A stretch of DNA of 64,000 nucleotides, taken from positions 62,001 to 126,000 of the forward strand of contig NZ_JBMEUF010000004.1 in NCBI RefSeq assembly GCF_048820975.1, written 5' to 3'. The stretch comes from Glaciecola sp048820975 (lineage in GTDB: Bacteria > Pseudomonadota > Gammaproteobacteria > Enterobacterales > Alteromonadaceae). The notes below the pieces were generated by a model, which made no database searches, was not told the origin of the DNA, and worked only from the letters and a program-made list of their open reading frames with translations. The translations under genes were made by a program, and so were the position numbers. This document shows, one piece after another, positions 55,750-64,000 of this stretch. Position 1 is the stretch's first letter. Each line of letters opens with the position of its first letter.

Positions 55750-55827
55750 GAGGTAAATGACAAAAAAACACGTTTTTTTTAAATTAATTTTCAATTGGCG
55801 ATAATTAACGCCGATTTTGACTCAAAA

Positions 55828-56667
55828 TTAAACATTAGTCGCGAAATCATCCTGTGCAATTCGAGCAAGGCCCACTAAAACTAAATTTTCGAGATAATAG
55901 GTGAAGCCCAATTCTGTCGAAAAAATTACATCTTTTTTGAATTTATTTGCACTGGCACTGTTTAAGTGCTGTTTTTTTGCACGAACAGAAGAAGAGTGAA
56001 GTTGATCAGAGGCTGAAATTAATAATGCGCCGTCACCTCCACTTATGAAAATATCGAAATAACTGCCATACTCAAACATAATTAATTTTGCTTGAGCCAA
56101 CATTCCGGTTATTTGAGCAAGTGCTCCATGCGCAACACAATCGGGCGTATCGGTGCCTGTTTGTAAATTATGAAGCGATATTTCCTGATCAAATACCTTT
56201 TTCGTTTTTTCAACTACGGCTTGGCGAGCCATATTTAAGCCCGGGGCTATCCAACCACCTTTGTGCACTTTGTTAATTATAAAATCACAAGTAATAGCTG
56301 TACCTGCATCAACCACTAGGTAATTCTTTTCGCTCAAGGCCCCTCCGGCTATTATAGCCATCCAGCGGTCTGTTCCCATATTACTAGGGTTGTTATAGGC
56401 GTTCGTAATAGAAAATTGTTCAGATTGCGTTTTAACGTGGGTATATTTTACGCTGGCGTCATCACACAGTTTACTTATAGCATTTAATATGTCATTTGAT
56501 TGTACACAACAAACGTAGCAACTATATGCATCGCATAACAAAGCGCTTAGCCCATCTAGGGTTGTTCGCATTATTTGTAAATCTGAAATTTGCTGATTTT
56601 CACAATACCAAGCGTACTTTATGTGGGTATTGCCTACATCGAGTAATAAACTAAACGGAGCGGACAC
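55828..56667 (-). CDS. coaX: Type III pantothenate kinase
   Basis: CoaX phosphorylates pantothenate in the first step of CoA synthesis. GTG 56667, eight bases after GGAGG, gives 279 residues beginning MSAPFSLLLDVGNTHIKYAW; an ATG at 56682 lacks a good site. ASKHA-fold motifs are LDVGNTHIKYA, GTDRWMAIIAG, DAGTAITCDF and GGWIAPGL. The start overlaps the end of birA by 17 bases. Confidence 0.94.
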   Translation of the reverse strand: MSAPFSLLLDVGNTHIKYAWYCENQQISDLQIMRTTLDGLSALLCDAYSCYVCCVQSNDILNAISKLCDDASVKYTHVKTQSEQFSITNAYNNPSNMGTDRWMAIIAGGALSEKNYLVVDAGTAITCDFIINKVHKGGWIAPGLNMARQAVVEKTKKVFDQEISLHNLQTGTDTPDCVAHGALAQITGMLAQAKLIMFEYGSYFDIFISGGDGALLISASDQLHSSSVRAKKQHLNSASANKFKKDVIFSTELGFTYYLENLVLVGLARIAQDDFATNV

Positions 56668-57640
56668 TAATTTCGCCTCCATGGTAAGCGGTAACTGTTC
56701 CAGCGCTTTCAAGTAACAATGCGCCACTAGCGTCTATTCCCTTGCTAATCCCCTGAACACTTTTGTCTCCCATTAATAGTTTAATAGGTTTGTTGAAAAA
56801 CAAGTCAGATGTTTGCCAATCATTTAAAAACGGATGCAAACCTTGCGCTTCGAATTGGGGCAGTGCTTTCCATAAATTTTCTATAAACCTTGCCGCTAAT
56901 TCATTTCTAGATAATTTTTTAACACTAATATGCGATAAGTCTGTAAATGCTTGGTCAATGCCTGATACATCATTAGGTAGGTTCACATTTAAGCCTACTC
57001 CTATAATAGCTGAAGTACTTGAGCCAGCTTGTCCTTCAACCTCTATCAAAATACCTGCTAACTTTTTTCCTTCAAAATAAACATCATTTGGCCATTTTAA
57101 TTGGCAGCCTTTCACACCCATTTGTTGAAGTGTATTGTTTAGCACTACGCCTATCATTAAACTTAAGCCCGACATAGCTTGGTACCCTTGCTCAAAACGC
57201 CATAACATGCTCATGTACAAGCTACTTCCAAATGGAGATACCCATGTTCGTCCGCGCCGCCCTCTGCCAGCACTTTGCGCCTCGGCTAAAATTATATGTC
57301 CCTTTTCGGTACTCGGTTGCAATTGCTTAACTAAATCATTAGTTGATGTAACCAGGTTTTCTACTTGTAGTAAGTGATGCTTTGTTGCAGGTAAATACTG
57401 TGCAATTAAACTAGCGTTTAATAAATCAATAGGGAAGGAAAGCTTGTAACCACGGCCTTTAACACTATAAATTTCAATACCTAATTCACAAAGAGCCTTA
57501 ATGTGATTGGAAATGGCGCTCCTACTAAGTGAAAACGCGTCTGCTAAATCCTCTCCTGAATGAAACTCTGCATCGTTAAGCATTAGTAACAATGCGCTGC
57601 GAATTTCTTGTATCGCTTGTTTACTTTGAGCTCGCTTCAT
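56651..57640 (-). CDS. birA: Biotin-[acetyl-CoA-carboxylase] ligase / biotin operon repressor BirA
   Basis: BirA (329 aa) biotinylates the carboxylase carrier protein and represses biotin genes. The N-terminal winged helix (about 8-65, DAFSLSRSAISNHIKAL) marks the bifunctional form. Ligase motifs are GRGRRGRTWVSPFGSSLYMS and KWPNDVYFEGKKLAGILIE; the C-terminal SH3-like domain follows. ATGA overlap with murB implies translational coupling. Confidence 0.96.
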   Translation of the reverse strand: MKRAQSKQAIQEIRSALLLMLNDAEFHSGEDLADAFSLSRSAISNHIKALCELGIEIYSVKGRGYKLSFPIDLLNASLIAQYLPATKHHLLQVENLVTSTNDLVKQLQPSTEKGHIILAEAQSAGRGRRGRTWVSPFGSSLYMSMLWRFEQGYQAMSGLSLMIGVVLNNTLQQMGVKGCQLKWPNDVYFEGKKLAGILIEVEGQAGSSTSAIIGVGLNVNLPNDVSGIDQAFTDLSHISVKKLSRNELAARFIENLWKALPQFEAQGLHPFLNDWQTSDLFFNKPIKLLMGDKSVQGISKGIDASGALLLESAGTVTAYHGGEISVRSV

Positions 57641-58677
57641 AAACTTAAGAGTCCCTCTTTACCTATAAGTCTTACTTCATTTTCTAAGGTAATGTTAAAC
57701 GTTGCTTTTACGCTGTCGCGTATTTCCCTAGCTAACAGTAATAGCTCCGCCCCTGTACCTCTACCCAAGTTAACTAAGACCAAGGGTTGATTTTTATAGC
57801 AAGCTATACCGCCAAGCTCTTTCCCTTTAAACCCTAGTTGGTCAATTAGCCACGCGGCTGGAATTTTAAATAATGTATGTTTAGATGCGCCTGAGTCTTC
57901 AACTTTAAAAACCGGGACTTTTGGGTAACGACTTTTTATGTTTTCAAGCACATGCTGATTTACTACTGGGTTTTTAAAAAAACTACCTGCATTGCCAAAC
58001 TCGCTTACCTTCGGTAGTTTTTCGTTTCGAGTGCGAATAACTTGTTCAAAAATATCAAAAGCGCTTGGTGTTTTTAAGGTATTAAGTGGGCTGTAAGATG
58101 TTTCAAGCTTATATTGCTTAGGTAATTTAAATATTACACTCGTAATAATACGCTCATTCTGTTTCTGATTTTTAAATACGCTGTCTCTGTAACCAAAGGC
58201 ACACTCTTCGCGAGAGAAAGAAGCTTTCGTCATAGTGAAAGTGTCTAAATATTCTACTTTAAAAATAAAACGTTCAATTTCTACACCGTAGGCCCCTATA
58301 TTTTGAATAGGGGCCGCGCCAACGGTTCCCGGAATAAGCGCTAAATTTTCAAAGCCGCCTATACCTTTACGCAAACAATGTTCTACTAACTGATGCCAAT
58401 TTTCACCCGCGCCTACATTTATAAGATAGTGCGTCTTGTCATCTTTAATTGTTATTCCCTTTATGCGATTTAACAAAACAGTGGCACAATAGTCTTCTGT
58501 AAAAACGGTATTACTGCCCTCGCCCAATATTATGTAAGGCGATTTATGTAATGACTCTAATAGTTTAGTTAAACTATTTACTGAATCAAAGGTCAGAATG
58601 TCATTGCACGAAGTAGGCAACGAAAATGTATGCAGGTGTTGTAATGATTGCAAATGAAGGTCCAAATTTATGATCAA
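57637..58677 (-). CDS. murB: UDP-N-acetylenolpyruvoylglucosamine reductase MurB
   Basis: MurB (346 aa, type I) reduces UDP-GlcNAc-enolpyruvate to UDP-MurNAc for peptidoglycan. FAD-binding LGEGSNTVF, GTVGAAPIQNIGAYG, YRDSVFK and NAGSFFKNP are seen. The TTG start at 58677 has no strong ribosome site and later TTGs are possible, so the first few residues are uncertain. murB-birA-coaX run as one unit. Confidence 0.95.
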   Translation of the reverse strand: MIINLDLHLQSLQHLHTFSLPTSCNDILTFDSVNSLTKLLESLHKSPYIILGEGSNTVFTEDYCATVLLNRIKGITIKDDKTHYLINVGAGENWHQLVEHCLRKGIGGFENLALIPGTVGAAPIQNIGAYGVEIERFIFKVEYLDTFTMTKASFSREECAFGYRDSVFKNQKQNERIITSVIFKLPKQYKLETSYSPLNTLKTPSAFDIFEQVIRTRNEKLPKVSEFGNAGSFFKNPVVNQHVLENIKSRYPKVPVFKVEDSGASKHTLFKIPAAWLIDQLGFKGKELGGIACYKNQPLVLVNLGRGTGAELLLLAREIRDSVKATFNITLENEVRLIGKEGLLSL

Positions 58678-58864
58678 AATGTCTTAAGTTTTCTTATTTA
58701 GCTATTGTTACAGAAAAAGCGACAAGTGTATAAAAAAGAATGCTCTGCGTAATTAATTGCGCTGAAGTGTATGTAGTAAGCACATCTTCCTTTATTATTA
58801 GTCAATAATTTACTTGGTTTAAGTATAATTTGTCTATTTATCAAAGGTACAAAGAATCGAGCAA

Positions 58865-60568
58865 ATGAAGAAAAGTAGTCAATCATTTACAAAAAACATA
58901 TCCTTTTTAATGGCGCATAGTATTTTGCGAGGCGCTTATATGTTTGCAATTATTGTGACACTTACGCTTCGCCCCGCTTTAGCGCAAGAGAGCTCCCCCG
59001 AAAAAGAAATTACGCAAAGCGCAAATAAAGTCAGTACGTCGCAAATAATACGGCCAAATAATTCTAGAGCTGAAGCGCGAGCAGCCATTACTGCAAAAAT
59101 AGATCAAACTAATTTTAGTAATAACCCTCGCCAACTTATACAGCAACTAATGGCGCGTGCTGAAATTGACCAAAATTCAGGTGCAAACATTGCGGCATTA
59201 CAAGATCTGCAATTTGCATTTCGGTTGGCCATGAACACTAACCAACAAGATTTGGTTGCCAAGGTAGCCTACAAGATAGCAAATATTCATCAGGTTCGAG
59301 GTGAGCATGTTATTGCACTTAGTTATGCCGAACAGGCCTTGAATAGGTATACAGAGCAAAAAGATGTGAGCAACATTATTGGCATTCAGCTGCTTATGCT
59401 TGAAAGTTTTATCGCTACCAATCGGATGTCGCAATCAGAAACCCTGCTTAACAATTTAGCTTATGAAATGGAATCTAATGCTGATGTAGACCAAAAGGCC
59501 TATTATTTTCGCCTTCGAGGAGAAATGGAGTTAGAGAAAGGTAACATAAATGCGAGTTTAACGGCGCTTAGTGAAGCAGAAAGCCTAACCCCCCCTAGTA
59601 ACTCAGTCGCACTGGCTAACTTGCGTTTATTAGCAAGTAAGGCGCATATGAAGCAAAATAATATGGATAAAGCCATTGCCGCGTTGGTAGAAGCTTTTGA
59701 ATTTTCAAGCAATGGGCAATTACCCTTTGTTTTGTATCAATCATTGCAGTTACAACGTGCTGATCTACTAAGCCAGTTAAATGAATATGAAGCCGCTTAC
59801 TTAGTGATGCAGAATATTGTAAAAGATAGGCTTTTAGTTCAACCTATAAATGAAATAAAACGAATGCTCGACATGCATGCAAATTTTCAACTCAATATTC
59901 AACAAAAAGAAAATGCAGAACTAAAGCAAGAAAATGAATGGAAAACAATGCAGTTAGAGACAAAGCAAACCTTAAGTACATTGTACCTAGTGGTAATGGG
60001 TCTATTTATTTGTTTATTTATACTCATGCTTCTACTTTTCTTACGCAGTAGAAAACACAGAAATCACCTCGAACAATTAGCTCACACTGATCAGTTAACT
60101 GGCTTACATTCAAGAGCACGCACGCTTGAATTACTTCAACACCATCAACAATTATTTGCAAGAAGTGAGCAGCAATACTGCGTAGCCATTCTTGACCTTG
60201 ACCACTTTAAGCGAATAAACGATACCTTCGGCCACCAAGTGGGTGACAAAGTATTGCTAGAATTCGGAAAGCTCTGTCGAGAGAAATTTAGAAAATCAGA
60301 TATTGTTGGTCGAATTGGCGGAGAGGAATTCCTATTCATATTACCAAATACTCCATTAAAGCAAGCCAATGAGGTGTTCATACAGTTTTCACAGCAATTA
60401 TTAAGTATTGGTGAATCAATGGACTTATCGCAAGTTACCACCGCAAGTGTCGGCTTAGTTAGCCCAACCAAAGATGAGCTTGTATTACAAATAGTGAAAA
60501 GAGCTGATGACGCACTTTATGATGCTAAACATAAGGGTAGAAATCGTGTAGTAATTGCTTACAACTAA
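58865..60568 (+). CDS. Diguanylate cyclase with periplasmic TPR-like sensor region
   Basis: The 567-residue protein has a signal or TM segment (about 23-40, ending ALAQ), a helical repeat region typical of TPRs (about 85-345), a coiled coil, TM helix (about 372-393) and a cytoplasmic GGDEF domain with active site GGEEF (485-489). RKSD (476-479), five residues upstream, is an intact inhibitory site. It should make cyclic di-GMP in response to a periplasmic signal; the ligand is unknown. Confidence 0.92.
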   Translation: MKKSSQSFTKNISFLMAHSILRGAYMFAIIVTLTLRPALAQESSPEKEITQSANKVSTSQIIRPNNSRAEARAAITAKIDQTNFSNNPRQLIQQLMARAEIDQNSGANIAALQDLQFAFRLAMNTNQQDLVAKVAYKIANIHQVRGEHVIALSYAEQALNRYTEQKDVSNIIGIQLLMLESFIATNRMSQSETLLNNLAYEMESNADVDQKAYYFRLRGEMELEKGNINASLTALSEAESLTPPSNSVALANLRLLASKAHMKQNNMDKAIAALVEAFEFSSNGQLPFVLYQSLQLQRADLLSQLNEYEAAYLVMQNIVKDRLLVQPINEIKRMLDMHANFQLNIQQKENAELKQENEWKTMQLETKQTLSTLYLVVMGLFICLFILMLLLFLRSRKHRNHLEQLAHTDQLTGLHSRARTLELLQHHQQLFARSEQQYCVAILDLDHFKRINDTFGHQVGDKVLLEFGKLCREKFRKSDIVGRIGGEEFLFILPNTPLKQANEVFIQFSQQLLSIGESMDLSQVTTASVGLVSPTKDELVLQIVKRADDALYDAKHKGRNRVVIAYN

Positions 60569-60632
60569 GCACTTTACAAAGCCTCTTGCCTCAGGTTTAC
60601 TAGTCAAATAAAAATTATAGAGGCTGATAGAA

Positions 60633-61232
60633 TTGTCACAAGAACCCACTCCAAGCTTGCCTGATCAACACCCGATAGAATCCGACACCATGTTGAATGA
60701 ACAGGTTTTCACAAACGAGCCGGTCAACCCTGGGATTCTATCGGTTGATTCACTAAATTTTACTATGCTATCACCTAAATATCGTCGTATGAATATAGTG
60801 ACCACGGTATTATTTTGGGGCGTGGCACTCATAATATTGGGCTTAGTATTTTCTGGTTTATTTTTTGAGATATCAGATAAGCACAACCCTATTGCTTATG
60901 CGTTAGCAGGGATTTTTATCTTTCTTGCTAGTTGGTCAATTATTTATCATTACTTTGCAGACCCACTCAAACAATACGTGGTTCGAGAACACGATATAAA
61001 CTTTCAATCAGGTTGGCTTTTTAAAAGCTTAGTGAGCCAACCTATTCTTAGAATTCAACACGTAGAATTAAAGCGCGGCCCCATAGAGAGAAAGTATAAT
61101 CTAGCAACACTTCAAGTATTCAGTGCAGGCGGAGCCTCATACACTTTTAATATACCTGGCTTGGAACATGAAGATGCGATTAAACTTCGCCAATTTGTTT
61201 TGAATCATAAGGATTTAGCCGCCGATGAGTAA
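60633..61232 (+). CDS. PH-domain membrane protein, YdbS-like
   Basis: A 199-residue protein: a polar N-terminus, two helices (about 55-80 and 88-107), then a bacterial PH-like (bPH2, DUF304) domain at about 115-195 (FQSGWLFKSLVSQPILRIQH). TTG 60633 is preceded by GAGG. It overlaps the next gene by 8 bases. In Bacillus the YdbS/YdbT pair confers resistance to a class of circular bacteriocin; transfer of that role here is inference. Confidence 0.85.
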   Translation: MSQEPTPSLPDQHPIESDTMLNEQVFTNEPVNPGILSVDSLNFTMLSPKYRRMNIVTTVLFWGVALIILGLVFSGLFFEISDKHNPIAYALAGIFIFLASWSIIYHYFADPLKQYVVREHDINFQSGWLFKSLVSQPILRIQHVELKRGPIERKYNLATLQVFSAGGASYTFNIPGLEHEDAIKLRQFVLNHKDLAADE

Positions 61233-62817
61233 ACAGCTTGTTAGCGAAACAATAGAACAAGATTCACTTGAGGCTTTTAAAACTCAGGAATGGTCGAGGG
61301 TTTCCCCTTTAGCTATCGTTTATTTTTTTGCTAAGACCACATGGGGGATTGGCAATAGCTTGGTTTATATGCTGCCCATTTTAGCGCTAAATTTTGACGA
61401 GGTAAAAAACAATATAGAAATAGCATTTTTTGTCGTACTTGCGGCTTTTCTAGCTATTTTAATAAGCAGCGTCTTAAACTATTTCTTCTATTTTTATAAA
61501 TTTAGCGATAAAGCGGTTGAAATAAAACAGGGCGTGTTTAAAAAGTCACATTTGGATCTTCCCTTTAATAAAATTCAAAACGTCAAAATTGTTCAACCAC
61601 TCTATTATCGATTTAAACAATATGCATATATTGAATTAGATACAGCAGGCTCTGCTAAACAAGAAGCTAAAATCATAGCTATCCCCTTATTGTTAGCTGA
61701 TTCTTTTAAGCAACTCATTATGCAGATTAAACAAGGCGATGTATCTTCAAGCGTTGCAGCTAACAATGATAAGGAAGACAACAGTACAAGTGATGTAGAC
61801 AAAGAAGTATTGTTGAATGAACGCTCAATAAAAGATTTAGTAATACACGGAATCTCAAATAATCGTGTTTGGATAATATTAGGTGCGCTAGCTCCATTCT
61901 ACAATAGCATTACCGATAATTTAGGCGGCTTTTTAAATTCATTTGGTTTTGATATTGCGGCTTACTTAGATTATCAAAATCAGAGTATTGGTCTGTTTAT
62001 CATTCACGTTTTATCGATCGCCATGCTTTTAATGCTTGTTATGGTATCAATATCAGTAGTGGGTTCTATTTTTGTTTATTATAAATATCGCTTGAGCAAG
62101 CAAGGTGACCGCTACGTTCGACGCAGCGGTTTATTAAGCAAACATGAAGTCAGTATGCGCCTTAGTCGAATACAAATAGCAGTTCAACAACAAGATTGGC
62201 TAGATGTATTGATTAAGCGTGTTAACCTACAGTTTGAACAAAACACCAGTGGTTATAACTCAAATGCGCAGGCTGGGAACATCAATAGCGCAAACAAATT
62301 AATGGTCCCCTCTGTCACACTGCCTGAATCTGCAGCTTTGGTGCAAGACGCATTTGAAGTACAGGCATTTAAATCGATTCCATTCAAGGCTATTTCAAAA
62401 CGTTTTATACTGAGAATGCTCATGACGATAGTCTTACCAATTGGGCTTGTATTGTTTGCTGTGGCTTATGTAAACAAGCTCCCACTAGCCGCTTTTGGGA
62501 TTATTGTAGGCTTTATTATTCTGCTTGCGCTAATGGTTTATCAAAGATGGCGCCGCTGGGGGTACTATTTTAGTGAGAACTTCGTGTATATACGCAAAGG
62601 GCTGCTTGGTGTTAACTACTATGTATTTCCAGTAGCGAAATTGCAGCAAGTATCGTTTATTCAAAGTATATTTATGAAACGTAACAACTTAGCTAGCTTG
62701 CGTTTCGTTCTGGCCTCAGGCGCTTATAAAATTCCGTTTATGCCAAGCCAGACTGCTAAAAACCATAGCAATTTTGCCTTAAATTTTGTAGCCAAGTACA
62801 AGCCTGCATGGATGTAG
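61225..62817 (+). CDS. PH-domain membrane protein, YdbT-like
   Basis: This 530-residue protein has six predicted membrane helices in pairs, alternating with three bPH2 domains: about 85-160 (IKQGVFKKSHLDLPFNKIQN), 285-360 (RRSGLLSKHEVSMRLSRIQI) and 440-520 (IRKGLLGVNYYVFPVAKLQQ). It is coupled to the YdbS-like gene. Molecular function is unknown; a role in membrane stress or antimicrobial resistance is plausible. Confidence 0.87.
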   Translation: MSKQLVSETIEQDSLEAFKTQEWSRVSPLAIVYFFAKTTWGIGNSLVYMLPILALNFDEVKNNIEIAFFVVLAAFLAILISSVLNYFFYFYKFSDKAVEIKQGVFKKSHLDLPFNKIQNVKIVQPLYYRFKQYAYIELDTAGSAKQEAKIIAIPLLLADSFKQLIMQIKQGDVSSSVAANNDKEDNSTSDVDKEVLLNERSIKDLVIHGISNNRVWIILGALAPFYNSITDNLGGFLNSFGFDIAAYLDYQNQSIGLFIIHVLSIAMLLMLVMVSISVVGSIFVYYKYRLSKQGDRYVRRSGLLSKHEVSMRLSRIQIAVQQQDWLDVLIKRVNLQFEQNTSGYNSNAQAGNINSANKLMVPSVTLPESAALVQDAFEVQAFKSIPFKAISKRFILRMLMTIVLPIGLVLFAVAYVNKLPLAAFGIIVGFIILLALMVYQRWRRWGYYFSENFVYIRKGLLGVNYYVFPVAKLQQVSFIQSIFMKRNNLASLRFVLASGAYKIPFMPSQTAKNHSNFALNFVAKYKPAWM

Positions 62818-62818
62818 G

Positions 62819-63853
62819 CTAGAACTGCTTAATACTTGTAAAAATGTATTGACCATGTTCATTCTTATCACGAGAACAATATCCTTCAAAATATAAGTAA
62901 TTAAGGTGAGAAAACGCCTCAGCTATAGCAAAGAACATATTATGCTCGTTTAGATCGCGCTTAAACAATACTTTTAAACATGATTGAATGGTTTTTCCGC
63001 TCTCACAAAATTCAGTTAAATTCTTTAAATGTGCTTTATGATGCGACATCAACTCGTTGATCCTTTGATGCAAACCATAAAAAGGCTGTTTGTGTGATGG
63101 CAGTACCAGAGTGTCAGCAGGTAGATTCAAAAATGGAGGGAGTGTTTCTAAATACATTTTTAATGTGTTGGCATTAGGCTCTGTACTATAAACACCAATA
63201 TTCGGCGATATTCCCGGAAGCACGTGATCACCAGATATAAGGATCTTAGTTTCTTCATTGTACAAACATACATGTTCAGGTGAGTGACCTCGTCCTATAT
63301 GTACACGCCAATTACTGTTTCCAATTTGCAGGAGATCACCCGCTTGTAAGCGTTCAAATTGTATAGGGATGGGGCGAATAACTTGGCTCAAGCCAGGGCT
63401 GCTACTTCTACGTGCTTTAGCTTTCCCAATATAGTCTTCAGACATGCCGCACATTGCCAGATATTCATCATCTTGCCAATCACTAGCTCCTCTTGGTCCA
63501 GCCGATAAAGCTCGTGCTGTAAAGTATTCAGCATGACTCATATAAAAAGGTACACGAAATTTTTCTACTAAAAATCCGGCCATACCAATATGGTCAGGAT
63601 GTAAGTGAGTAACAATGACTTTGCTTATTGGCTTATCAAGACGAGAACAGATATCGTTCCAAAGAGATTCTACTTTCGCGGTGCTTATGCCTGTGTCAAT
63701 CAAGGCATAGCCTGCATCGCCATCGTCGATTAGGTACAAATTTATATGATCAAGATCGAAAGGCAAAGGCATTCTTAGCCAGAAAATACCAGGGATAATT
63801 TCTTTAAGCTCTCCCGCATTAGGGATTGCTTTATCGATATAGAGTAAGTCCAT
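62819..63853 (-). CDS. Metallo-beta-lactamase-fold hydrolase
   Basis: The 344-residue protein has the MBL signature THLHPDHIGM, then GRGHSPEHV, ISGDHVLPG and a terminal SHK, so two metal ions should bind. A helical C-terminal domain (about 260-344) resembles glyoxalase II-like/thioesterase members; the substrate is unknown. GAGG 9 bases before ATG 63853 decides the start over 63868 and TTG 63886. Its end is one base from that of the YdbT-like gene. Confidence 0.88.
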   Translation of the reverse strand: MDLLYIDKAIPNAGELKEIIPGIFWLRMPLPFDLDHINLYLIDDGDAGYALIDTGISTAKVESLWNDICSRLDKPISKVIVTHLHPDHIGMAGFLVEKFRVPFYMSHAEYFTARALSAGPRGASDWQDDEYLAMCGMSEDYIGKAKARRSSSPGLSQVIRPIPIQFERLQAGDLLQIGNSNWRVHIGRGHSPEHVCLYNEETKILISGDHVLPGISPNIGVYSTEPNANTLKMYLETLPPFLNLPADTLVLPSHKQPFYGLHQRINELMSHHKAHLKNLTEFCESGKTIQSCLKVLFKRDLNEHNMFFAIAEAFSHLNYLYFEGYCSRDKNEHGQYIFTSIKQF

Positions 63854-64000
63854 AATGATTGACCTCATTACCTGTGAAAACAGCAAATAATTTGTAATTA
63901 GCTTACGTGCATTTAAAAGTAATTTACTTTGTAACTCAAAGCACTATTTTGAATTTAGAAGTATTAGATGCTTGAATACCAAAAATGTATAAAAGCAAAG

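Overview
The window is a gene-dense stretch of core chromosome from a Gram-negative gammaproteobacterium. The gene order (mdh/argR; rsmI/lpoA-yraN-diaA-dolP; rplM-rpsI-petABC-sspAB; lptD-surA-pdxA-rsmA-apaG-apaH; four tRNAs-tuf), AT-rich codon use and a marine-type dedicated sortase cluster point to a marine Alteromonadales bacterium, probably Alteromonadaceae. The family-level placement is inference. I see no prophage, insertion sequence, CRISPR array or rRNA operon.

Layout. 1-7 kb: a 5'-truncated gene with lysozyme-like motifs, malate dehydrogenase divergent from the arginine repressor, then rsmI divergent from the envelope operon lpoA-yraN-diaA-dolP. 7-12 kb (minus strand): rplM-rpsI, cytochrome bc1 petABC and sspAB, each group closed by a hairpin terminator. 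12-20 kb: relA, rlmD, acpS-pdxJ, a pair of tiny membrane genes, and recJ-recO. 20-29 kb: a membrane-anchored FMN glutamate-synthase-like protein and a complete proteobacterial dedicated sortase (Pds) system: sensor kinase and regulator on the minus strand, and divergently PdsO (OmpA-like), a VIT/vWA sortase substrate and a class GN sortase. 29-38 kb: dsbC and xerD, djlA, then lptD-surA-pdxA-rsmA-apaG-apaH. 38-47 kb: a chemoreceptor, aspartokinase III, a DUF192 protein, aconitase B and a PQQ-type sugar dehydrogenase. 47-54 kb: acyl-CoA ligase, AEC transporter, ACP phosphodiesterase, a CsbD-like protein and an S9 peptidase. 54-64 kb: tuf behind four tRNA genes with a clear stringent-type promoter, coaX-birA-murB, a TPR-GGDEF diguanylate cyclase, a YdbS/YdbT-like PH-domain pair and a metallo-beta-lactamase-fold hydrolase.

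How it fits together. Most genes are housekeeping: translation and its control, respiration and TCA cycle, outer-membrane biogenesis and repair. The standout is the Pds cluster. Its five genes appear to form one self-contained surface-display module. It lies between recJ and dsbC-xerD, genes that are adjacent in many gammaproteobacteria, so it looks inserted into an ancestral xerD-dsbC-recJ group.
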